From Flavonifractor sp. An100 (lineage in GTDB: Bacteria; Bacillota; Clostridia; Oscillospirales; Oscillospiraceae), in NCBI RefSeq assembly GCF_002161175.1, contig NZ_NFMA01000003.1, positions 71,770 to 135,769 of the forward strand: a stretch of 64,000 bases of DNA, in the 5' to 3' direction. Each line of letters starts with the position of its first letter. The first letter of the stretch is position 1. The translations under genes were made by a program, and so were the position numbers. This document shows positions 9,188 through 20,000 of the stretch, in pieces. Under the pieces are notes generated by a model that saw only the letters and a list, made by a program, of their open reading frames with translations, ran no database searches and was not told where the DNA came from.

Positions 9188-10511
9188 GTCTTACAGCCTC
9201 CTTCTGATTTTGTGATTTGTTTTCCTCGAACTCCCGTAAGTTCTGCTGAATACCGGGAACCTGCTGTTCGATTCGTTTGCAGAGCGTTCGCTCCTTCCGC
9301 AGTTGCCGTAAGGAGGCGGTCTGGCGGTCAATCTCACGGGCGAGTTCTTCTTTGATCTTCTCATCGGTTTCACACCTCCTTTTTGCATAGAGCGGTTGCC
9401 TGAGTTCTGTCCGCAGCTGGATCTCCTGCTCGATTTGTGCCTGACGCTCCATAAGTTGCTCCACGGTGGAAATGCCATGCTCATGGAGATATAAAAATTG
9501 CGCCTGATAGCGTTCCAGACGGAGCACCTCACGACGCATTTCATAAGAGATTCTTTTTCGGATCGGCCTTTTGTACCGGCGTAGCAGATAAACGTATCTG
9601 AGGTACAGCGCATAAAAGCCGGTGATCTTCTTTTTGCGGACAGTTTTCCAGGAGCCGGAGAAACGATAGCGCCGAACCGGAAGCGGTTGATAGGCCGCAA
9701 CACGGCCTTCCAAAATAGCCCGCTGCTGCTCCTGGATGCGCCGCTTGATGTCCTCCACGGTGTACCCTTCGCCCAGCCGATCCAGACGGAAATTTCGCTT
9801 TGCTCCGGGTGGGCGAACAGTCAGATATTTGCGGTTGGGGTTCCGGGAAACTGTGTACCCCTTTTTCTCCAACAGGTTGAGAAAATCGGGGAAAGTGAAG
9901 CTATCACGGATCACCAGATCTATCTCGTCTCGAAGCATTTGAGAGAGGGTCGGTTTTCCCTCCTTCTGAGCCTTCCATACGGCATAGTGTTCGCCCTTGC
10001 CCTTGGGGTCAATTACCATCAAGTGGTGTTCTGCACACAGCTCATCTGAAATCCTGCGGATCTCCTGAAAGTAGTGTTGATAAGAGGAATGATATTTCTT
10101 CCCGTCTATAAGGGAAACAGAATTTACGATGATGTGATTATGAAGATGTGCTTTATCCAGGTGTGTCCCTATCACAGCTTCAAAGCGGTCGCCCAAAAGC
10201 CGCTTGCAAAACTCCAGGCCGATATTGTGGGCTTGCTCCGGGGTGACTTCTCCTGGAGCAAAGGATTGGATAATGTGAAAGCCCTGCACCCCATCTGTTT
10301 TACCGAACCGGATTTTCGTGTTCATCATTTCATCGTAAACCGATTCTGGAGTCAAACAGTTGATAGCGGAGACAAAGAAATTTTGCTCCGTTTTTTCTGG
10401 ATTGGCGATGTAAGCAATGTCCGTAGCCAGATGAGTTTTCTCGCTGTTGGTCACATAGTTAAGGCGGGCGGATAATTGATGCTTGATGGAAAGAATCTTC
10501 GTAACGCCCAT
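9162..10511 (-). CDS. MobA/VirD2-family relaxase
   Basis: 449 residues from ATG 10511, which follows the mobC stop by 1 nt; a longer upstream frame is not supported. The N-terminal relaxase domain shows Tyr19 (LNYV) as probable nicking residue and the metal-binding HUH cluster H117-x-D119 with H122, H124 and H126 (AHLHNH). The following section (about 230-300) is typical of Firmicute ICE relaxases, and the C-terminal third is a long charged coiled coil. It should nick the ICE at oriT, stay bound to the 5' end and lead the strand into the recipient. The nearest oriT candidate lies upstream of mobC. Confidence 0.95.
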   Translation of the reverse strand: MGVTKILSIKHQLSARLNYVTNSEKTHLATDIAYIANPEKTEQNFFVSAINCLTPESVYDEMMNTKIRFGKTDGVQGFHIIQSFAPGEVTPEQAHNIGLEFCKRLLGDRFEAVIGTHLDKAHLHNHIIVNSVSLIDGKKYHSSYQHYFQEIRRISDELCAEHHLMVIDPKGKGEHYAVWKAQKEGKPTLSQMLRDEIDLVIRDSFTFPDFLNLLEKKGYTVSRNPNRKYLTVRPPGAKRNFRLDRLGEGYTVEDIKRRIQEQQRAILEGRVAAYQPLPVRRYRFSGSWKTVRKKKITGFYALYLRYVYLLRRYKRPIRKRISYEMRREVLRLERYQAQFLYLHEHGISTVEQLMERQAQIEQEIQLRTELRQPLYAKRRCETDEKIKEELAREIDRQTASLRQLRKERTLCKRIEQQVPGIQQNLREFEENKSQNQKEAVRHEYQRRNR

Positions 10512-10512
10512 A

Positions 10513-10818
10513 TCACAGTTCCTTGACCTTGCCCCAAATATCATCCAACTTGGAGTAGATCTCCGCAAGCTCCTCGGAGCGCACAAAGTGCCGTGCGTTG
10601 GACACACGGGCAATCTGGTTGATGTTATCGCTGGTCGATTTCAGCAGCCGCAGCAGCTCCGCCAGTTCTTGCGGAGGCTTCGCCTTTACCGTTTCTCCAA
10701 GAATGAGTTTACGGATATAAGCCTCTCTAGAAAGGCCGGAAATTTTTGCTGAAGTAATCAGGTGACAATACTCGTTTTCATTGAGACGAACCATTTGCTG
10801 GAGAGGACGGTTTCGCAT
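10513..10818 (-). CDS. mobC: MobC-like relaxosome protein
   Basis: 101 residues with the MobC layout: a short N-terminal strand (VRLNENEYCHL) and a ribbon-helix-helix-like region (GLSREAYIRKLILG), then a helix rich in Leu/Lys with DNINQIARVSN, the conserved MobC stretch. MobC proteins bind oriT and help the relaxase open the strands. AAAGGAGG precedes ATG 10818. It is first in the mobC-relaxase-pcfB run and is preceded by the inverted repeats described as candidate oriT. Confidence 0.9.
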   Translation of the reverse strand: MRNRPLQQMVRLNENEYCHLITSAKISGLSREAYIRKLILGETVKAKPPQELAELLRLLKSTSDNINQIARVSNARHFVRSEELAEIYSKLDDIWGKVKEL

Positions 10819-10948
10819 GAAAGCCTCCTTTCTGAGCCGGGGGTTTCAGGGGGGATTCCCCCTGACAAGCTGCGTTTGGCTAGCCAAATGCGATGCTTGC
10901 GGAAAGAGCGGCAAAGCCGCTCCTTCCCCCGGCACCTTTCCGAAAAAA
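10819..10948. other. Candidate oriT with nested inverted repeats
   Basis: 130 bp without a gene, directly upstream of mobC. It holds a 14-bp perfect palindrome TTTGGCTAGCCAAA (10875-10888), extendable to 20 bp with one mismatch pair, a perfect 7-bp stem GAGCGGC-AAA-GCCGCTC (10906-10922), and a GGGGGATTCCCCC-like near-palindrome about 10849-10865. Inverted repeats next to mobC and relaxase are the usual setting of an origin of transfer. The nick site itself cannot be read off. Confidence 0.5.
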
Positions 10949-11911
10949 CTACCGTTCCTCTCCGCCACGGGTTTTCACCCGGCCTGCGATTCCTTTTTGA
11001 ATCTGCAAATAGTCGTTGTAATCCTTTCCCTTGGGTGGGGGATTGTCCAGTACCCGATACCCATGCAAGCATTGTTGAAGTGCCTGCGCCGTCTCCCGGC
11101 CACGCTCATCGTTGTCCAGACACAAAATGATTTTTTTAATGCCCGGATTGTGCTGGAGATAGGTTTCCAATGCCAGCGGTAGTTTTAACTCTGCGTCGGC
11201 CTTGGGACGATAAATTCCAGACAGAGAAAGACAGTTGGCGCTTCGCCAGTTCTGTCCCTTTCGCTTGAGGATACTCAGATAGGAGAGAGCGTCAATGGCG
11301 CTTTCAAAAACGCACACACTCTCCCGGTTGTTGGCTTGCAGCGGCATACAAAACGAATATCGCTTATCGCTCCCGGCTACCTCTCCAACAAAGGTTGAAT
11401 GAGACAATGTACCTCGCAAAGAGGCGTATTTGGCTGTTCCATTTTCAAAGCCCACAAATACGCAGTTGTGCCGTTTGGCGTCCTCATAAAGTTGGCCAGA
11501 TTTAATGCAATGATTGATGATTTCAGCGTCAATTCCCCTGGCACGAAGATAAGCAAACACTCGTCTGGTATCGGGATTTTGTTCGGGCAGCTGAAAGTCA
11601 GGTCTGGCCTTGGGAGGCGGTTTTGATACAGGCCGGGAAGAAAGCAGCGGCTGCTCACCGAGGATCAATCCAACCGCCTCCGGCAGTTTGTAGCCACGCA
11701 CTTTGACCAGATAATCCAGGGCAGTAGAGCCTCCAATATTACGGCTCCACCAGCACCATTTTCCGTTAGAAATTTTCAGCGAGTCATGGGTTTTTGTGCA
11801 GTAGGTTCCACCGCTCACATGAACCAATTCTCCGGGGTCATAGCGTTGTAAGTAAGTCAGTAAATCCATTTGCCGAGCCTGCTGGATTTGTTCTTTTGTG
11901 TAGTACGGCAC
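10949..11911 (-). CDS. DUF3991/TOPRIM primase-like ICE protein
   Basis: 320 residues. The start resembles a degenerate primase zinc-finger module (GTYCTKTHDSLKI ... WWSRNIGGSTALDYLV) but without a full cysteine set. A middle part with RGIDAEIINHCIKSGQLYED is typical of DUF3991, and the C-terminal TOPRIM fold shows VFESAIDALSY and ILCLDNDERGRETA (acidic Glu and DxD-like DND). TOPRIM proteins of this type accompany relaxase/helicase sets in Firmicute ICEs and may prime or process the transferred strand; no activity is proven. The start is GTG with AGGAGGTGAA 8 nt upstream. Confidence 0.85.
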   Translation of the reverse strand: MPYYTKEQIQQARQMDLLTYLQRYDPGELVHVSGGTYCTKTHDSLKISNGKWCWWSRNIGGSTALDYLVKVRGYKLPEAVGLILGEQPLLSSRPVSKPPPKARPDFQLPEQNPDTRRVFAYLRARGIDAEIINHCIKSGQLYEDAKRHNCVFVGFENGTAKYASLRGTLSHSTFVGEVAGSDKRYSFCMPLQANNRESVCVFESAIDALSYLSILKRKGQNWRSANCLSLSGIYRPKADAELKLPLALETYLQHNPGIKKIILCLDNDERGRETAQALQQCLHGYRVLDNPPPKGKDYNDYLQIQKGIAGRVKTRGGEER

Positions 11912-11963
11912 TCAGTTCACCTCCTGTTTTCAGATTGATTTTTAGGAAAGAATAAGCGGTCAC

Positions 11964-12371
11964 TTACCGCTCTCGATCATACTTGATCCGATAAGCATAG
12001 TGGTCTGCGCTGTACCGCTTCAAATAGTCATTTTCCGTGGTTTGAGCGGTATCTAAATCAATGTTGAAAAGCCGGGGATCTTCCGGGCCGTCAAATAATT
12101 TCTCCACTGGAATCACCTCAATTTTGCCTCCGGTATGAAGCTGTCCGCCGAACACTCCGGCAGGAGAATGAAAGCTCCGCTCTCCGCATATCCACAGAAG
12201 TCTGGTGCCCGCCGGAAGTTCTCCAACGGGCTGTTTGAGCATGATTACGGAACGAGGTTTCGCACCGGCGACTTCATAATATCCCGCATACTCCGCTTTC
12301 TCATAAGCACGCACCATTTTGTCAAAATGGCGCTGTGGTTTGATATAAAACAAGCTCTCTTGATAGCCCAT
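11964..12371 (-). CDS. Unknown ICE protein, 135 aa
   Basis: A small soluble protein with no signal peptide or membrane segment. It opens with YQESLFYIKPQ and has an Arg/Tyr-rich end. I do not recognise a family. It lies between the DUF3848/YodL protein and the TOPRIM protein in the same orientation with short gaps, so it is probably co-transcribed with the DNA-processing genes. The start ATG 12371 has only a moderate ribosome site (AGGTGA). Confidence 0.65.
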   Translation of the reverse strand: MGYQESLFYIKPQRHFDKMVRAYEKAEYAGYYEVAGAKPRSVIMLKQPVGELPAGTRLLWICGERSFHSPAGVFGGQLHTGGKIEVIPVEKLFDGPEDPRLFNIDLDTAQTTENDYLKRYSADHYAYRIKYDRER

Positions 12372-12382
12372 TTTGACTTCAC

Positions 12383-13423
12383 CTACCGTTCCATTTCATG
12401 GGGCTTGATGTCCTTTGCATGATATTCTCGATTGTGGTATGTGATTTTTTGAGGATACAAAAACTCTTTCTTAAAAAACTCCATCTGGCTCTTAGTCAGG
12501 CTCGCAAAGTGGTCACCGTCTGTCCCGCAAATAAAGCAAGTTCCTACGATTACATCTGTGATTCGCCCATTTCTTCTGATTACTCGATTAGCCGGGAGGT
12601 CGGTTAAATTCGCGCCTTCTCGCAACATCAGCAAACACCCTTCTGGAAGATTAACCGATGCTGTGCGGCCACCCACGATTTTCTCCATATCCTCCATCGT
12701 ATTGTTGATTAAAACTGGACGGGCTGTTTTCCCGCTTTCCAGAAGCAGCACCCAGATAGCGTTTGTCATATCCTGCGTTTTCTCTGGCTCAAAATTGATT
12801 TTTGTAAACCCAAATCTTTCGCAGTAGTAAAAGCCAGGCTCTACGGCAGGAGAGCTAATGACCTGAACCACATCGGACATAGAAAGAGGCTGTCCAGTGT
12901 ATCCTTCTGGTGGGGCCACATTGAACATATAGTAGATCCCCTCCAAAGTGGGGCGCTCAACAATGCCCCTAAAAACGCTATTGTAAAGGTTGCTCACTAC
13001 CTGATCGCTTCCTTGAATTTTGGAAAGCTGATCGGATGGAATGTATGCAACCCGGTTGCGATCTCGGGAGTGATCAATCTGGTAGATACAAATTTCCATA
13101 AAGCGTGGAGATGCTCTGAGTTCCCTGGTTGCACAGTCCTGGATCACGTCAATCAAATCCCCATAATTTCTATCCCTGTAATCACTGTTTTGCAATTCAG
13201 CATACACGCAGGCGAGTGGATGTTCAGTGCCCATGAGAGCCTTTGCCAACATGGGAGGCAGATGGCCTTCGCACATGGTTGCCAGGATGTCCTCACGGGC
13301 GCTGTATTCGCTGGCGTGGTTCAGGATTTCTTTGGGTGTCTGGGCTAACAACCAGTGGCGGTACTCGTCTTGCTCGTCCCGCATTTTGTTATACAGATCC
13401 AAATTGATCTGCGATTCGTTCAT
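12383..13423 (-). CDS. DUF3848 / YodL / DUF3846-type multidomain ICE protein
   Basis: 346 residues from ATG 13423 (GGAGGTGA 5 nt before). Residues about 5-100 match DUF3848 (LYNKMRDEQDEYRHWLL ... REDIL). About 155-215 match the YodL domain (ERPTLEGIYYMFN ... PLSMSDVVQV ... FYYCERFGF). About 235-330 resemble DUF3846 (RPVLINNTMEDMEKIVGG; FICGTDGDHFASL). Such domains recur in large polyvalent proteins of conjugative elements and phages; their biochemical role is not known to me. The longer upstream frame has no ribosome site. It precedes the TOPRIM gene and follows the giant helicase in transcription order. Confidence 0.8.
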   Translation of the reverse strand: MNESQINLDLYNKMRDEQDEYRHWLLAQTPKEILNHASEYSAREDILATMCEGHLPPMLAKALMGTEHPLACVYAELQNSDYRDRNYGDLIDVIQDCATRELRASPRFMEICIYQIDHSRDRNRVAYIPSDQLSKIQGSDQVVSNLYNSVFRGIVERPTLEGIYYMFNVAPPEGYTGQPLSMSDVVQVISSPAVEPGFYYCERFGFTKINFEPEKTQDMTNAIWVLLLESGKTARPVLINNTMEDMEKIVGGRTASVNLPEGCLLMLREGANLTDLPANRVIRRNGRITDVIVGTCFICGTDGDHFASLTKSQMEFFKKEFLYPQKITYHNREYHAKDIKPHEMER

Positions 13424-13436
13424 AAAGTCACCTCCA

Positions 13437-14000
13437 TTATCGCTCCATGTCCCTTCTCCTGGACTTACCAGCGGCCTGCTGCCTTTGCCGGATAGACTGC
13501 TCATGCCTGCCCTTGTAGGCAGCTCGGATGTCCGCCATCAGACGGCGGCATTCCTCTGGGGGAATGGGTTCCAGTTTGTCCCTTGCGCCGGAAAAAGCCG
13601 CACGGATCTCCGGCTGTTTGACCGCCCGCACCACAGCCTCCAGGTCGTGAAGCAAATTCTCCTTCGTGTTCAGGCCATACTGGAAGATGGCCTCCAGCTC
13701 CTGGCTGTTAAATCTGGTGAGATAGCTGCTCATGAGCCGGAATGCCGTGACCTTGCCGCTGTCGTTCCGCACTGGCTCATACCGCTGGGGCGTTCTGAAA
13801 TACATTCCGTCCATCCCGGCCCCACCGATGTAGAAACCGTTCTCATCCTTTTCGCTCTCCAGAAGGGCCGTACCATCCGTGAGCAAGTACCCCGCCTCCA
13901 TGCGGGGCTGGATCAGACCACAGGGGACACCTACTTGCCGGATAGCAATGATCTCTGCGGGCACTTCATCCAGGGTCATGGTGTATCTGCCGTCATCCAT
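13437..14000 (-). CDS. Unknown ICE protein following the giant helicase
   Basis: 187 residues, no signal or membrane segment, basic C-terminus (KSRRRDMER). ATG 14000 is chosen because AGGAGG (14008-14013) lies 7 nt before it; a TTG at 14006 would be 1 nt from it. The N-terminal third contains short strand-like segments (EVPAEIIAIRQVGVPCGLI) and the middle a helical stretch (SQELEAIFQYGL). I recognise no family. Its position between the helicase and the DUF3848 protein suggests a role in DNA handling during transfer, which is inference. Confidence 0.65.
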   Translation of the reverse strand: MDDGRYTMTLDEVPAEIIAIRQVGVPCGLIQPRMEAGYLLTDGTALLESEKDENGFYIGGAGMDGMYFRTPQRYEPVRNDSGKVTAFRLMSSYLTRFNSQELEAIFQYGLNTKENLLHDLEAVVRAVKQPEIRAAFSGARDKLEPIPPEECRRLMADIRAAYKGRHEQSIRQRQQAAGKSRRRDMER

Positions 14001-14053
14001 ATCCAAGCCTCCTTTCGATAAGCGGCACCCATGTCACTGGATGCCGCTCATGT

Positions 14054-17000
14054 CTAACGCTCCACCCCACGGCTGCGGCGAGGGGCGTTCCGGTCGTTCT
14101 GTTCTTCCATTTCCTCAGCCGATGGCTCGGCCATTTCATTGTCCCGCTGATCCATATTCAACAGGGCGTTCAGCTCCTCCAGACGGGCGGACTTGGTGGC
14201 CAGTTCTTCCTCCTGGGCAAAGGGCTTCTGTACCTCCACCTTGGCGGTTTCCAGCTGGGCCTTGGTATCATCCAGGGCCTGCTCAAAGTCCTTCAGACGG
14301 CTCTCTAGGCCCCCCAGGGCGTTGTCGATGCGCTGGAGGTTGCCATAGGTGTCTGTGCCCAATGTGACCGTATGACGCAGCTCATGGCACAAGGCAAGCT
14401 GGTATTCCCGCCGGAAGGTGTCAAAGGACAGCTCCATGGTGAAGCCACGGTAGGCACCAATAACAATGGTCTCCGGGCTGGTCATGGCTTTACACGCCTC
14501 CAGGATCGCTGTGCCAGCACCCTTTTTCTCGGCATATTCCGTTCCCTGAATCACCATGGGCGAGAAGCCGTCCGGGTTAGGCTTTGTTTCTTCGGCCAGG
14601 TGTGCCATGTCTTTCTGATAACCAGCAATCTGCTGCTCCAAACTGGCGATGCACTTGGGGAAGCTCTTTAGGATCTGATCCTCCAGGCTGTATTTCTGAC
14701 TGAGGTGGTTGGCCTTCAGCAGCTTCAGCCGCCCCACGTCAATGTCCAGATCCATCTTCTCCTTGATGTAGGGATTGCCGGTACACAGGGCCTTGATTTC
14801 CGCATAGCTTAGGGCCGTTTCGTCAATGTCATCGGCAGAGCGGACAGGGGATTTGCTGGTCATGATCTGACCGATGAACTTCTGCTTGCTCTCTACCAGC
14901 TGGTAGAGATAGCTGTCAAAGGTGTTCTCCGTCACATAGGTGTAGATTTCAACCTCCTTGTTCTCGTTGCCCTGGCGGATGATGCGGCCCTCCCGCTGCT
15001 GGAGATCTGCCGGACGCCAGGGGCAATCCAGATGGTGTAAGGCCACCAGCTTCTTTTGGACATTGGTTCCGGCCCCCATCTTTGCAGTGCTGCCCAGCAG
15101 TATTCGGACTTCTCCGTTACACACCTTGCCGAACAGTTCCTTTTTCTGCTGCTCGGTGTTGGCGTTGTGGATGTAGGCGATCTGCTCGGCGGGGATGCCT
15201 TTGGCAATCAGTTTGTCTCGCAGATCATCGTACACGTTGAAGCTGCCGTCGTTTTTGGGAGTGGAGAGGTCACAGAAGGCAAGCTGGGTGGACTTCCGAG
15301 CAGCGGTGCGCTGCCAGATCTCATAGATGTTGTCGGCGCAGGCGCTGACCTTGCCAGTATCGCTGTCCGGCAGCAGCGGATTAACCAGCCGCTGATCCAG
15401 CGCCAGTTTACGGCCATCGTTGGTAATCATGAGCATATTGTCCTGGCTGCTGTCCACCATCTTATTGCGGACACGCTCGGCCCGCTCACTGAGGTCTGCC
15501 ACCATCTCCTTTTGATGTTCGGAGGGTTTCAGCACCACATGGTGGTAGTTGGCCTTGGGCACGGGGAGATTGAGCATATCAGCCGTTTGAATATCTGCGA
15601 TTTCTTTGAACATACTCATCAATTCCGGCAAATTGTAGAACTTGGCAAACCGGGTCTTGGCCCGGTAGCCGGTGCCCTCCGGGGCCAACTCTATGGCGGT
15701 CACTGTCTCGCCAAAGGTGGAGGCCCAGGAATCAAAATGCAGAAGATCATTCCCTTGCAGGGTATCGTGCTGGAGGTATTTCTGCATGGTATACATCTCC
15801 ACCATGGAGTTGGAGATAGGGGTGCCGGTGGCAAATACTACTCCACGGCCCCCGGTCAGCTCATCCAGGTAGCGGCACTTCATGTAGAGGTCGCTGGACT
15901 TCTGTGCTTCCGTCTGGCTGATGCCGCCCACATTACGCATTTTCGTGTAAGCGGCCAAATTTTTGTAATTATGTGCCTCGTCGATGAAAAGCCTGTCCAC
16001 ACCCAGCTCCTCAAAGGTCACGATGTCATCTTTGCGGCTCTGGTCGTTGAGCTTATCCAGCTTGGCCTTCAAGCCCTTTTTGGTGCGCTCCATCTGCTTG
16101 ATGGAGAAGTTGTCCCCGTTGCTCCGCTTCAGGTCACTGATGCCGTCCAAAACCTCCCTCAGCTGCTCCTCCAGGATAGCCCGCTGCCGCTCCAGCGACA
16201 TAGGGATTTTCTCCAGCTGGGAGTGCCCGATGATGATGGCGTCGTAGTCGCCGGTGGCAATGCGCCCGCAAAACTTCTTGCGGTTTTTCGGCTCAAAGTC
16301 CTTTTTTGTGGCCACGAGAATGTTGGCAGAAGGGTAGAGCTGGAGATATTCAGCGGCCCACTGCTCAGTCAGATGGTTGGGGACGGCAATGAGAGATTTG
16401 CTGCACAGCCCCAGCCGCTTGCTCTCCTGTGCGGCGGCAACAATTTCAAACGTTTTTCCGGCCCCCACTACGTGTGCCAACAAGGTATTCCCACCGTAGA
16501 GAATGTGGGCGATGGCGTTCACTTGGTGCCGCCGCAGGGTGATTTCGGGGTTGATGCCCACAAAGTTCAAATGACTTCCATCGTACTCACGGGGCCGGAT
16601 GGAGTTGAAGGTTTCATTGTAGAGTTTGCAGAGCCGTTCCCGGCGCTCCGGGTCTTTCCAGATCCAATCAGCAAAGGCTTGTTTAATCAGTTGCTGCTTG
16701 GACTGGGCAATGGCGGTTTCCTTTTTATTGAGCACCGCCGTCTTACGGCCATCAGCGTCCTCCACATAGTCGAAGATCCGCACATCTTTCAGATTGAGGG
16801 TTTCCTCGACGATCTTGTAGCCGTTGATGCGGTTGGTGCCGTAGGTGTTGTTGGCCTTGATGCTGGAGCGGTCGTAGCTTTTACCCTCGATGTTCCAGTT
16901 GCCGGTCATCTTGAAGTAATGCACCTTGATGTTGAAGCGGGCATAGTTGGGGGTGTCGAACAGCTCAAACATGAACCGTGCCACATCTTCCGGCGGGAGC

Positions 17001-20000
17001 CAGGTGGCACCAAGGCGCACGGAGATCTCACTGGCGGTAAGATCCACCGGCTGCACGGCTTTCAGGGCCTCGGCATTGACACGGAACCGGCTGTCGGCTT
17101 CCGCAGCCTCCTCCGCCTGCCGCAGCTTCTGCCGGACATTGCCGGAAAGGTATTCGTCCGCTGTCACATAGATGGGCTTCCCTTCATCATCCACCCTGTC
17201 GGGAAGCTGAAACATCACCCCATGAAGTTCTTCCACCAGGGTTGCCTCGTCTTTTCCGGTCAGGTTGGTCATGTAGGGGATGTCAATGCAGGCTTTTTCT
17301 GCCAGAGACAGGGCCAGAGCCTCCGATGCGGTTTCCACCCGGCTGACACTGACCTTTTGCTTGACGGTGCGCTTGGTGAACATATCCGCTTTGCGGATGA
17401 AGTTGCCGTCGCTGTCCGTAACCTCCAGAGAGGTCAGGAGGAAATAGGAGTTATCCGAGTGGAAGGCGGAGTTATTGGCCCGCTGGGAGATACGGCCATA
17501 CTTCTTCACAAAGGTGTCATATAGGCCGTTCAGCCGCTGCTGCTCGGCGCTGATGACGTAATCCGGGTAATCCTCGGTCTGGTACTCAATGAGCTGCCGC
17601 ACACAGTCCCGCAGGCCGATCAAGCCCTTGATGCGCCCCAGGGCGGTGGTGGACACCTCCACCGGATTCATGCGGCTATTCTCCCGGTAGTAGACCTCTC
17701 CGTCCACGATGGTATAGGAGAAGTTGCGCACGGTAGGGTCTGCCGGGATGGAGCGATCCTCCTCCAGCTCATCCGCCTCCTCACGCTCATACTCCTGGAT
17801 GGAGCCGCCAATGTTGCCGATGGCGGAAGTCAGCAGGTCGGAGAGTTCCTGGCCCTCGAAGGGGATACAGGCCGTCTCAGGCCCATAGGGGCCGCTGACC
17901 TCCTGCATCTCACCCAGAATCATTTCCGGGTGGTCAATGAAATACTGGTTCATCTTGAGGCCGGTTTCACTGACACCCAGATGTACCCAGTCCGGCTCCA
18001 GGTCGAGGATAGAGTCCCGCTTTTGCAGGAACAGAATATCGGACGTGACCTCCGTGCCGGCAGCACCCTTGAAGGTGTTGTTTGGCAGGCGGATGGCACC
18101 CAGCAAATCGGCCCGCTGAGCGATGTATTTGCGCACCGCAGGGTTTTCCTTGTCCAGGGTGCCTTTGCTGGTGATGAAGGCCACGATACCACCGGGGCGT
18201 ACCTTGTCCAGGGTCTTGCCAAAGAAGTAGTCGTGAATCAGGAAGTTGTGCTTGTCATAGCGCCGGTCGGCAACCTTGAAGTTGCCGAAGGGAATGTTGC
18301 CGATGGCCACATCAAAGAAGCTATCCGGCAGGTTGGTTTTTTCATAGCCCTGGATGGTCACAGAAGCGGTCTGATAGAGCTGCTGGGCAATCCGTCCGCT
18401 GACCTCGTCCAGTTCGACGGCATAGCGCCTGGAGCTGGACATACGCTCCGGCATCATGCCCAGGAAGTTGCCGGTGCCGCAGGACGGCTCCAACACGTTT
18501 CCTGTCTCAAATCCCATCTGCTCCAGGGCCTGATACATGGAACGGATGACCACCGGGGGCGTGTAGAAGGCGGTCAGGGTGGATTCTCTCGCTGCCTCGT
18601 ATTCCTCCGGGGAAAGCAGGTTTTTCAGCTCCAGGTAGTTGCGGTTGGTTTCTTCAAAGTAGTCCGCCAGTCCGCCCCATCCCACATACCGGGAAAGAAC
18701 CTCCTGCTCCTCCGGTGTGGCCAGCCGCTCCTCGCTCTCAAGCTGCTTCAAGAGCCGGATGGCGGCGATGTTGTTCTGGTAGCGTTGGCTGGGTGTCCCA
18801 ACCCCAAGGGCATCATCTGTGATGCGGTGGTCATGGCGGTCTGTTTGCTCCGGGTAGAGGACATTGGAAAGTGCTGCGGTACGGGATTTTTTCGGTTCCT
18901 TGGGCGGCTCCAGCGGGGCCGGATTTTCCAGGTAGGCCCGGATAGTGCCGATGTACTCCATTCGCAGGATGGGAAATCCCGCCGACTGCGAAAAGGTAAG
19001 GTCGGTCAACTCCACCTGATTGGTGGCAAGATCTACGCTGTGTACCTGGTATCTGCGCCCATCCTGCTCAAATTCAGTTTCACCGGGGATCAGGTTGGCC
19101 TGGGCGTATTCCTCATTGGTCAATTCGTGCTGAACCGCAGGAGCCGCCTGGGAAAGCTGGCCCTTTTCATCCAGGGCCGGGTGAAGGATAGCTTGTACCT
19201 GTTCCCGAAGGCCGGGAGTATCCTTCAGCTGCGCCTCGTTGATCCACTCATACGCCTCATCCCAAGTCTTAAAGACTGATGGGTACCCAAATTCCCCTGC
19301 GGAAAATGTGATCTCCGATCTTCCTTCCCATAGGGTGAACAGGAAACCAGCGGTTTCCATGGCCTGAACGATAATTTTCTCCCTGTCTGAGAGGGTATCA
19401 ATGACGGCCTGTTTTTTTGCGGCCTGTTCCGCCTCCCACGCCTTTACCTCGGCTTCCAGGTCGGGAAGCGGCTCCGCTTGTCCCTGCTCCGGGACTGGAT
19501 GCTCCAAAGCGTTTTCCCTGACCTGAGCGTGTGCTGCCGGGTCAGGGTACTCTCCGATGATGCGAAGGTAACGCTCCTCCTTCAGGTCATAGACAGCAGC
19601 GCCGTCATAACGAAAGCCATCATCTTCCATGGTGCCGTCCACATATCCCTGGGCCACTCGCTCCGCTTCTTCCAGCGTCTGATAATCCAACCGTTCATCA
19701 AAGCCGTTCTCAAAGTGATGGTAGACAGCCACCTGATACCGGGCGGCCATGCGGTCGGCGTAATCCTCGATCTGCTCCCTGGTGAGCCAGTCCGGTTTTT
19801 CGGGCAGAGCATCGTACAACTCCCGCATTTTGTGGATCTGTGCGGATACATTTCCGGCCCATAGGTGCTTCTCGTTTCGCTGGCCCTCTCCCAGAAAATA
19901 CTCACAGTCGGTGCGCAGCCGGTCAAGCAGGCGATAGTCGCCGCCGTAATCCCGTGTATTAGTCGGCTGCGCCTGTTCCTGGGGCATATCAGGCAGGAAA

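Noticed and set aside
15056-17524. Plus-strand open frame of 822 codons opposite the helicase gene
   Set aside because: Antisense shadow of a GC-rich gene; the minus-strand frame carries all helicase motifs.
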